In this document: piece by piece, positions 1-5,142 of the stretch
How the letters are laid out: every line of letters starts with the position of its first letter
Numbering within the stretch: position 1 is the stretch's first letter
Assembly: GCA_001800095.1 (NCBI GenBank)
Contig: MGUT01000063.1
Location: 7,933 to 14,210, forward strand
DNA length: 6,278 bases
Reading direction: 5' to 3'
From: Elusimicrobia bacterium RIFCSPLOWO2_01_FULL_64_13
Lineage (GTDB): Bacteria > Elusimicrobiota > Elusimicrobia > 2-02-FULL-39-32
Notes under the pieces: model-generated
What the model was told of the DNA's origin: nothing
Databases searched by the model: none
Seen by the model: the letters and a program-made list of their open reading frames with translations, nothing else
Made by a program: the position numbers and the translations under genes

Positions 1-1044
1 CTAGCGGACGAGCCGGATCCCGGCCCGCTTTTCCAGGATCTCCAGAAGGTATTCCGCCCGCCGCGCGTGGGTATGGCGCGCGAAGAGAAGCTCCTGCCCC
101 TTCTCCGCGATCCGAGCGGCCTCTTCTTCGCGGGACAGATAACGGTCGAGGATCTCGAGGAGGTCCGAGGCGTCGGGCCTGCAGAAGACGGCGCTCGCGC
201 CGTCCTCGAAATTGTCCGGGATGACGATATCGGGCGCTTCGGAGACGAGGAGGGAGCCGCAGGCCGGGATCTCCCAGTAGCGCAGGGTGTCGAACCCCTC
301 GCCGCGGAAGCTCAAGGCGATCCTGGTCCCGTTCAGAGCCCGGAAATAGGGCTCGCCGCGGAGCTCGTAGCCGCGGTACTTCCTGCCGGGGACGGAGCCG
401 TTGGCCTGGCAATCGTATCGTCCGGCCAGAATGCGGAAGACCTTCCTTCTTATCTCCGAGGATTCGACCGCCCGGAAGAGGACCCGCGCGGTCTTGAGCG
501 AACGGACCGGGAGCCGCGGGACCAGGCGGGAATTGACGCTGAACGGCAGGGGGAATACCCCGTCTTCCGCGGCGGCCGGGGGCAGTTCCCTCTTGAAGAC
601 CGCCGAGGGCGGCCTGCGCTTGAGAAGGCCCTGGAACCGCCGGAAACAGCCCTCTCCTCCCAGTCTCTTGAAATCCCCGCCGATCTCCCTCCAGTCGCCG
701 CCGTCCACGAAGATCCAGGGAACGTTCAGGTCCTCTTCGATCCGCAAAAAGGATTCGAGAGCGTCCGGCTTGGCGCTTCCCAGGACCGCCGCCCGGAAAT
801 CCCCTCCCGCTAGGGCCTTCCTGACGCGGGACAGTGACCCTCCCCCGGCGGGAACGTTTTCGGAGAGGGACCCCAGGTTTTCGGGATAGGCGAGTTTCCG
901 GGTCCAGGGGAATCTTCTTTCGCGACGGTACTGCCAATGCGGCGGGAACACGGCCAGGGATTCCGGCCCAAGCACGTCCGCCAGGCCCGCGAACGTGAGG
1001 TCCTGAAGATAATCCGTCTCCCGGCTGGCGATATAAAGAATCAC
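1..1044 (-). CDS. CgeB/DUF3880-like glycosyltransferase (GT-B fold)
   Basis: A complete 347-residue protein, probably a cytoplasmic glycosyltransferase that uses a nucleotide sugar to modify a surface glycan or protein; donor and acceptor cannot be read from the sequence. The C-terminal third resembles the Glyco_trans_1_2 (CgeB-type) domain: YWEIPACGSLLVSE at about residues 257-270, then IPDNFEDG at 276-283, a run around 290-303 matching the usual DLLE-type helix, and a closing HTHARRAEYLLEIL at 324-337. The N-terminal half is divergent and Arg-rich, with no signal peptide or membrane segment. The start is GTG (1044-1042): an in-frame TAG lies only 12 nt upstream (1056-1054) with no start codon between, so this is the longest possible form. 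There is no Shine-Dalgarno. The gene is divergent from the GT4 gene at 1097, and its TAG stop is at the first bases of the window. Family call is fairly secure; function is inferred. Confidence 0.75.
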   Translation of the reverse strand: MILYIASRETDYLQDLTFAGLADVLGPESLAVFPPHWQYRRERRFPWTRKLAYPENLGSLSENVPAGGGSLSRVRKALAGGDFRAAVLGSAKPDALESFLRIEEDLNVPWIFVDGGDWREIGGDFKRLGGEGCFRRFQGLLKRRPPSAVFKRELPPAAAEDGVFPLPFSVNSRLVPRLPVRSLKTARVLFRAVESSEIRRKVFRILAGRYDCQANGSVPGRKYRGYELRGEPYFRALNGTRIALSFRGEGFDTLRYWEIPACGSLLVSEAPDIVIPDNFEDGASAVFCRPDASDLLEILDRYLSREEEAARIAEKGQELLFARHTHARRAEYLLEILEKRAGIRLVR

Positions 1045-1050
1045 AGGACA

Positions 1051-1079
1051 ATTCTATCTCATGGCCGTCGTGTTTTCAA
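1051..1079 (-). promoter_or_regulatory. Sigma-70-type promoter for the minus-strand glycosyltransferase
   Basis: On the minus strand, TTGAAA (1079-1074, 5/6 to the -35 consensus) is followed after exactly 17 nt by TAGAAT (1056-1051, 5/6 to the -10 consensus). A start 7 nt past the -10 box falls on about 1044, the first base of the GTG start codon, so the transcript may be leaderless. Inferred from sequence only. Confidence 0.6.
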
Positions 1080-1081
1080 TT

Positions 1082-1092
1082 TGATATATTAT
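1082..1092 (+). promoter_or_regulatory. Extended -10 promoter for the GT4 glycosyltransferase
   Basis: TGATATATT (1082-1090) fits an extended -10 element, TGN followed by TATATT (5/6). TATTAT at 1087-1092 is an overlapping alternative. No acceptable -35 box sits 16-18 nt upstream, which fits extended -10 use. A start 7 nt downstream falls on 1097, the A of the ATG, again predicting a leaderless or nearly leaderless mRNA. The surrounding 22 bases (1071-1092) contain only three G/C, a sharp dip in this GC-rich window. Confidence 0.45.
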
Positions 1093-1096
1093 CACG

Positions 1097-2263
1097 ATGG
1101 ACCGGATCAAGGTCGCCCACGTCATCACCATGCTCGAGCTCGGCGGAGCGCAGGGCAACACGCTTTTCACCGCTGAACATCTCGACCGGAAGCGGTACGA
1201 CGTGATCCTCATCTCCGGGATGGGAGGGGTCCAGGACGAGGCCGCCGGAAGCATCCCCGCCCTCAAGGTGATATTCCTCAAGCACCTGGTCCGGCAGGTG
1301 CGCCCCTGGCGGGACCTCCTGGCCCTCATCGGATTGGTCCGTGTCCTCAACGCGGAAAAGCCCGACGTCGTCCACACCCATTCCTCCAAGGCCGGGATCC
1401 TGGGACGGGTCGCCGCGGCTCTCGCCGGAGTCCCGGTCGTGATCCACAGCATCCACGGTTTCGGCTTCAACCCCTGTCAAAAACCTCCGGTGCGGGCGCT
1501 TTTCATCCTGCTCGAGCGGTGGATGGCGCGCCTCACGGACTGCCTCATCGCGGTCAGCCGCCGCAACATAGAACAGGGCCTGGCCCTGGGCATCGGCGAG
1601 CCGGGCCTGTACGAATTGATCCGCAGCGGCGTGGATATCTCCTCCATCCGCGAGAGGGCCGCCCGCGCCGACCGCGCCGCGGTGAAGAGGAGCATGGATC
1701 TTCCGGAATCGGCCCGGCTCGTGACCTCGATCGGCCCGTTCAAGGTCCAGAAGGACCCCGTCTCATTCATGGAGGCCGCGGCCAGGATCGCGCGCGAATG
1801 CCCCGACGCCCGCTTCCTGTTCGTGGGGGACGGAGAACTGCGGCCCCGCGTGGAAGAGGCCGTCCGGCGGCTGGGGCTGGCCGCGCTCGTTCGCCTCCCG
1901 GGCTGGAGGAAGGACATCCCCGAGATCCTCGCGGCCAGCGACGTGTTCGTCCTGACCTCCCTGTGGGAAGGCCTGCCCCGGGCCGCGGTCGAGGCCCTCA
2001 TCGCCGGCAGGCCCGTGGTGGCGTTCGCGGTGGACGGCATCCCGGAGATCGTCCGGGACGGCGAGAACGGGTTCGTCCTCCCTCCCGGCTCACTGGACGA
2101 ACTGGCGGGGAAGGTCGCCCGGATCCTCAAGGACGACTCCCTCTCCCGGCGCCTTTCCGGGAACGCGGAGAGGACCATAGACGCTTCCTTCGACATATCC
2201 GGCATGGTCCGCGACCAGGAAAAGCTCTACGAGCGCCTCTTCCTTATAAACAAGCGGGGTTGA
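1097..2263 (+). CDS. Glycosyltransferase family 4 (polysaccharide assembly type)
   Basis: A complete 388-residue retaining GT-B glycosyltransferase, expected to transfer a sugar from a nucleotide donor onto a lipid-linked or surface polysaccharide at the cytoplasmic face. The N-terminal Rossmann domain has the glycine-rich acceptor loop LELGGAQ (13-19) and HTHSSKAGILGR (93-104), typical of exopolysaccharide GT4 enzymes, then HSIHGFGF (117-124) and IRSGVD (175-180). The C-terminal GT1 domain has GPFKVQKDP (213-221), the donor-site Lys/Arg region, GDGELRP (244-250), and the E-x7-E signature with Glu291 and Glu299 in EGLPRAAVE. No membrane segment is obvious. The ATG at 1097 lacks a Shine-Dalgarno and sits 6 nt after the predicted -10 box. 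The stop TGA (2261-2263) lies inside the -35 box of the next promoter, so this gene is probably a separate transcription unit from the dehydrogenase operon. Sugar specificity is unknown. Confidence 0.88.
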   Translation: MDRIKVAHVITMLELGGAQGNTLFTAEHLDRKRYDVILISGMGGVQDEAAGSIPALKVIFLKHLVRQVRPWRDLLALIGLVRVLNAEKPDVVHTHSSKAGILGRVAAALAGVPVVIHSIHGFGFNPCQKPPVRALFILLERWMARLTDCLIAVSRRNIEQGLALGIGEPGLYELIRSGVDISSIRERAARADRAAVKRSMDLPESARLVTSIGPFKVQKDPVSFMEAAARIARECPDARFLFVGDGELRPRVEEAVRRLGLAALVRLPGWRKDIPEILAASDVFVLTSLWEGLPRAAVEALIAGRPVVAFAVDGIPEIVRDGENGFVLPPGSLDELAGKVARILKDDSLSRRLSGNAERTIDASFDISGMVRDQEKLYERLFLINKRG

Positions 2264-2288
2264 CAAATATCGATTCAGTTGTTATCAT
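2260..2288 (+). promoter_or_regulatory. Near-consensus sigma-70 promoter of the isocitrate dehydrogenase operon
   Basis: A perfect TTGACA (2260-2265) is followed by a 17-nt spacer and TATCAT (2283-2288, 5/6 to consensus). The predicted start is about 2295, giving a leader of about 41 nt. The -35 box overlaps the TGA stop of the upstream glycosyltransferase. This is the strongest promoter-like sequence in the window and precedes a run of housekeeping genes, which fits high constitutive expression. Confidence 0.75.
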
Positions 2289-2297
2289 AGATTGCCC

Positions 2298-2323
2298 TGA
2301 TTTTCGAGGGGGAATCGTTTTTT
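2298..2323 (+). promoter_or_regulatory. Leader hairpin followed by a six-U run
   Basis: Bases 2299-2305 (GATTTTC) can pair with 2310-2316 (GGGAATC) around a GAGG tetraloop (2306-2309). The 7-bp stem includes two G-U pairs, and 2298/2317 could add another wobble. TTTTTT (2318-2323) follows directly, and then the ribosome binding site. The layout resembles an intrinsic terminator, but the stem is weak and lies only a few bases past the predicted transcription start. It could instead stop read-through from the upstream gene, stabilise the 5' end, or have no role. Confidence 0.35.
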
Positions 2324-2329
2324 AAGGAG
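2324..2329 (+). promoter_or_regulatory. Strong ribosome binding site of isocitrate dehydrogenase
   Basis: AAGGAG ends 6 nt before the ATG at 2336 in an A-rich stretch. It is one of only two strong Shine-Dalgarno sequences in the window; the other precedes rpmF. It fixes the start codon of the dehydrogenase. Confidence 0.85.
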
Positions 2330-2335
2330 AAAATA

Positions 2336-3442
2336 ATGGCCTATAGAGTGACTCTCATTCCCGGCGACGGCACCGGCCCGGAAATCATGAAAACGGTCCG
2401 GGAGGTCGTTGACGCCACCGGGGTAAAGATCGACTGGGAGATCCAGGAAGCGGGAGCCGACGTCGCGGAAAAATACGGCACCCCTCTACCTCCGGCCGTC
2501 CTGGAATCCGTCCGCCGCAACAAGGTGGCCATCAAGGGCCCCATCACCACTCCCATCGGGACGGGATTCCGGTCCGTGAACGTGGCCCTGCGCAAGGAGC
2601 TGGATCTCTACGTCTGCCTGCGCCCGTGCAAATCCTACAAGGGAGTCCGGTCCAAGTACCAGGACATCGACCTGGTCGTGGTGCGGGAGAACACCGAGGA
2701 CCTGTACGCCGGGATCGAATGGCCGGTGGGGGCTCCGGAATCCAAGGAAGTCATCCGGCTTTCCCAGAACAGGATCCGCGAGGACTCCGCCATCTCGATC
2801 AAGCCCATCTCCCGCACGGGCTCCCGCCGCATCGTCAAGTTCGCCTTCGACTACGCCGTCAAGAACGGCCGCCGCAAGGTGACGGCGGTCACCAAGGCCA
2901 ACATCATGAAATGCACCGACGGCCTCTTCTTCGACGCCGCCCGGGAAGTCGCCAAGAGCTACGAGGGGAAAATCGAATACGAGGAGCGCCTGATCGACAA
3001 CATGTGCATGCAGCTCGTGCAGAAGCCCGAGCTCTACGACGTGATCGTCCTCCCCAACCTCTACGGGGACATCCTCTCGGACCTCTGCGCGGGGCTGGTG
3101 GGGGGCCTGGGAGTCGCCCCGGGCGCCAACTACGGGGACGGCCTGGCCGTCTTCGAAGCCATCCACGGCTCCGCCCCGAAATACACGGGGCAGAACAAGG
3201 TGAACCCTTCGGCCTGCCTCCTTTCCGCCATGATGATGCTCGAGTACCTCGGGGAGACCGCCGCCGCCCGCAGGATGGAGCAGGCGATAGCCGAGATCTT
3301 CGCCGAGGGGAGATCCGTGACCTACGACATGAAGCCGCACCGGGACGACCCCACCGCCGTCGGCACCTCGCAGATGGGCCAGGCGATCATCGCCGGGATG
3401 AACCGGGCCGCCGCCGCGCCGGCCGCGGGGAAAAAAGCCTGA
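2336..3442 (+). CDS. icd: Isocitrate dehydrogenase, isocitrate/isopropylmalate dehydrogenase family
   Basis: A 368-residue beta-decarboxylating dehydrogenase, predicted to convert isocitrate to 2-oxoglutarate and CO2 in the TCA cycle (cytoplasm, Mg2+ or Mn2+). The N-terminus has the family motif LIPGDGTGPEI (7-17). By comparison with E. coli Icd, the isocitrate-binding set is complete: Ser80, Asn82 and Arg86 in FRSVNVALRK, Arg96, Arg117, catalytic Tyr124 and Lys187, and metal ligands Asp221, Asp245 and Asp249 (NLYGDILSD). The Ser/Asn pair argues for isocitrate rather than isopropylmalate. The compact scaffold resembles NAD-type enzymes, yet the cofactor loop HGSAPKYTG has Lys282-Tyr283 where NAD enzymes usually carry Asp; with Tyr330 this is the NADP pattern of E. 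coli Icd (Lys344, Tyr345, Tyr391). The last residues form an Ala-rich tail. It is first in the operon, after a strong promoter and Shine-Dalgarno. Family is secure; cofactor is inferred. Confidence 0.9.
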   Translation: MAYRVTLIPGDGTGPEIMKTVREVVDATGVKIDWEIQEAGADVAEKYGTPLPPAVLESVRRNKVAIKGPITTPIGTGFRSVNVALRKELDLYVCLRPCKSYKGVRSKYQDIDLVVVRENTEDLYAGIEWPVGAPESKEVIRLSQNRIREDSAISIKPISRTGSRRIVKFAFDYAVKNGRRKVTAVTKANIMKCTDGLFFDAAREVAKSYEGKIEYEERLIDNMCMQLVQKPELYDVIVLPNLYGDILSDLCAGLVGGLGVAPGANYGDGLAVFEAIHGSAPKYTGQNKVNPSACLLSAMMMLEYLGETAAARRMEQAIAEIFAEGRSVTYDMKPHRDDPTAVGTSQMGQAIIAGMNRAAAAPAAGKKA

Positions 3443-3447
3443 ACCGC

Positions 3448-4413
3448 ATGCCTTTCCGCCGCGCCGCCCTCTGGCTGGTCCCGGTCCTGACGATCCTGGC
3501 GGTCGGCGGGGCCGCCTTCGTCGCCGAACCCAAGGCGCGGGACCCCCAGCCCGACGCCCGCTGGCTCGAGCTGAACCGGAAGGTCAGGGAACAGTCCGAG
3601 CGGTTCCCGGGCGTGTCGGGGATCGTGATCAAGGACCTGCGCCGCGGCTGGACCATCGAGCACAATCCCTCCCGCCTTTTCCCGAGCGCCAGCCTCGTCA
3701 AGCTCCCGCTCATGGTCGCGCTCTACGAGGCCGACCTCCGCGGGGAGATCTCCCTGGACCAGTCCTTCCCCATCCTCCGGCACCTGCGCGCGCGGGGTTC
3801 CGGGACGCTGAAGTTCCAGCGCCCGGGCACGCGCCTGACGATCCACGAGTTCATCAGCCGCATGATCACCGAGTCCGACAACACCGCGACCAACGTCCTC
3901 ACCAACCTCTTCGGCCTGGACTATTACAATTCCCAGTTCCTCTCCATGGGGCTTTCCCGCACTAATTTTTCCCGGACCATCATGGACCTCCGGCAGCGCG
4001 ACCGCGGCATCGAGAACTACACCACGCCGCGCGACATGGCCCGGCTCCTGGAATGGATCTACCGGGGCCGCTTCAGCGGGTCCCGGGAGATGATGGACAT
4101 CCTCAAGGCGCAGAAGATCAACGACCGGCTCGCGCGGGGCATCCCCGGGGATTGGACGATCGGCCACAAGACGGGCCTCATGCGGGATTCCTGCCACGAC
4201 GTGGGGATCGTGTTCGCTCCCGGAAGCGACTACGTGATCTGCGCCCTGACCACGGACGCGCGCAGCAGCCGCCGCGCCAAAAAATTCATCACCTCGCTGT
4301 CGAAGCTGACGGCGGAATACTACCTCTCCGGACCGGCGCGGGAAGCCGCCGCCCTTCCCAGGCGGGCGTTCTGGCCGCGCCTTTTCCACCGGGACGCGAC
4401 GGGCCAGGGCTGA
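3448..4413 (+). CDS. Exported class A beta-lactamase-like serine hydrolase
   Basis: A 321-residue protein of the penicillin-binding/beta-lactamase class A fold. Residues 1-5 are basic (two Arg) and about 6-26 are hydrophobic, so it is a signal peptide or membrane anchor and the domain should act in the periplasm; no clean cleavage site or lipobox is seen. Active-site motifs in order: Ser82-Leu-Val-Lys85 (SxxK, nucleophile and base), Ser143-Asp144-Asn145 (SDN), and Lys241-Thr242-Gly243 (KTG). TTPRDMARLL (192-201) matches the class A segment after the omega loop, but the expected ExxLN motif with Glu166, needed for deacylation, is absent from 175-191. It may therefore be a PBP-like or peptidoglycan-related hydrolase, or a slow-turnover enzyme, rather than a resistance lactamase. 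The ATG at 3448 follows the dehydrogenase stop by 5 nt without a Shine-Dalgarno, suggesting translational coupling; it is the only start placed before the signal-like segment. Fold is confident; substrate is unknown. Confidence 0.85.
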   Translation: MPFRRAALWLVPVLTILAVGGAAFVAEPKARDPQPDARWLELNRKVREQSERFPGVSGIVIKDLRRGWTIEHNPSRLFPSASLVKLPLMVALYEADLRGEISLDQSFPILRHLRARGSGTLKFQRPGTRLTIHEFISRMITESDNTATNVLTNLFGLDYYNSQFLSMGLSRTNFSRTIMDLRQRDRGIENYTTPRDMARLLEWIYRGRFSGSREMMDILKAQKINDRLARGIPGDWTIGHKTGLMRDSCHDVGIVFAPGSDYVICALTTDARSSRRAKKFITSLSKLTAEYYLSGPAREAAALPRRAFWPRLFHRDATGQG

Positions 4414-4418
4414 ACCGC

Positions 4419-4841
4419 ATGCGGACCTGCCTCTTGATCAAGCCGGACGGGGTGTCGAAAAGGCTCGTGGGGAAGGTCCTGTCCCGTTTCGAGGAGGAGG
4501 GTTTCGCCGTCGCCGCGCTCCGGGTCCTGCCTCCCGACCGGGCCTTTCTGGAAAGCTTCTATTCCATGCACCGGGGCAAGCCGTTCTTCGGGCCGTTCCT
4601 CGAGTTCATGCTGGAAGGGCCCTCGGTCGCGGCCGTCCTGGAGCGCGAGGACGCCGTCGCGCGGTGCCGGAAGATCATCGGCGCCACCGATCCCGGATCC
4701 GCCGAACCGGGGACGCTCCGCGCTCTTTTCGGGACCGACAACCGCAGGAACCTGGTCCACGCCTCCGACTCCGCCGAATCCGCCCGAAGGGAGATCGAGA
4801 TCCTCTTCGCCGGCGAAGAGCTGGAGACCGCGAAAATTTAA
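4419..4841 (+). CDS. ndk: Nucleoside diphosphate kinase
   Basis: A 140-residue cytoplasmic enzyme that moves the gamma-phosphate of ATP onto other NDPs and dNDPs through a phosphohistidine, balancing nucleotide pools. The length matches the family. It starts with the typical CLLIKPDGV strand (Lys8 contacts phosphate). FYSMHRGKPFF (47-57) contains the conserved Tyr48, and Arg84, Thr90 and Arg101 (in GTLRALFG) fill the other nucleotide-binding positions. The catalytic motif is NLVHASDS (111-118) with His114; Ala replaces the commoner Gly after His, a variant I recall from other NDKs and expect to be active. The ATG at 4419 gives exactly the family N-terminus and lies 5 nt after the serine hydrolase stop, with only a weak AGGG (4406-4409) upstream. 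TAA stop at 4839-4841. It takes the place just before rpmF where many bacteria have a yceD/DUF177 gene. Confidence 0.95.
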   Translation: MRTCLLIKPDGVSKRLVGKVLSRFEEEGFAVAALRVLPPDRAFLESFYSMHRGKPFFGPFLEFMLEGPSVAAVLEREDAVARCRKIIGATDPGSAEPGTLRALFGTDNRRNLVHASDSAESARREIEILFAGEELETAKI

Positions 4842-4850
4842 TCAGCCCTC

Positions 4851-4856
4851 AAGGAG
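4851..4856 (+). promoter_or_regulatory. Ribosome binding site of rpmF
   Basis: AAGGAG lies 11 nt before the rpmF ATG (4868), slightly long but usable spacing. It is within the 26-nt ndk-rpmF gap, which contains no convincing promoter or terminator. Confidence 0.75.
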
Positions 4857-4867
4857 CGAACCCAATC

Positions 4868-5080
4868 ATGGCCAATCCAAAAAAGAAACATACCCGGATG
4901 AGACGCGACATGCGGCGGTCCCATAACTGGAGGATCTCCGCGCCCAATCCCTCCAAATGCTCCCACTGCGGGAAGGCGACCCTGTCGCACCGGATCTGCC
5001 CGGAATGCGGTTTCTACGACGGCCAGCTGATCCTGCCGCGCAAGGTCAAGAAGAAGGAAGAGGAGCGCCCGCAGGAGTAA
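4868..5080 (+). CDS. rpmF: 50S ribosomal protein L32, zinc-binding form
   Basis: A 70-residue basic protein of the large ribosomal subunit. The N-terminus MANPKKKHTRMRRDMRRSHN is characteristic of L32. A four-cysteine zinc ribbon follows: Cys31-x2-Cys34, nine residues, then Cys44-x2-Cys47. This is the zinc-dependent (C+) version; some bacteria also hold a cysteine-free paralogue for zinc starvation, which is not seen here. The C-terminus (59-70) is a charged Lys/Glu-rich tail, probably disordered. Length is slightly above the usual 55-65 residues because of this tail. It sits 26 nt after ndk and 62 nt before plsX in the widely conserved rpmF-plsX-fabH order, which coordinates ribosome and lipid synthesis. 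Identification is secure. Confidence 0.96.
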   Translation: MANPKKKHTRMRRDMRRSHNWRISAPNPSKCSHCGKATLSHRICPECGFYDGQLILPRKVKKKEEERPQE

Positions 5081-5142
5081 GCCGGATCGCCCGAGCGCTT
5101 TGCCGGCGGGCGGAACGCGGGCCTGAATTCGACCGAACTTCC

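Noticed and set aside
67..813. A 248-codon plus-strand open frame opposite the CgeB-like gene
   Set aside because: The minus-strand product has glycosyltransferase motifs, while this frame is acidic low-complexity sequence with no family resemblance.
1519..2325. A 268-codon plus-strand frame inside the GT4 gene
   Set aside because: Arg/Gly/Pro-rich out-of-frame shadow; the GT4 frame carries the E-x7-E motif and other family blocks.
2336..3442. 3-isopropylmalate dehydrogenase (leuB)
   Set aside because: The Ser80/Asn82 substrate pair in FRSVNVALRK is the isocitrate type, and there are no leu genes around it.
2486..4389. Long antisense open frames over isocitrate dehydrogenase and the serine hydrolase (284 and 355 codons)
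   Set aside because: No recognisable motif and biased composition; both lie wholly opposite well-supported genes.
3448..4413. Acquired antibiotic-resistance beta-lactamase on a mobile element
   Set aside because: No transposase, integrase or terminal inverted repeats nearby, base composition matches its neighbours, and the ExxLN motif of resistance enzymes is missing.
5088..5112. Inverted repeat CGCCCG/CGGGCG with a 13-nt loop in the rpmF-plsX gap, considered as a terminator
   Set aside because: The stem is only 6 bp, there is no T-run after it, and it would split a conserved operon. In GC-rich DNA such a repeat is expected by chance.
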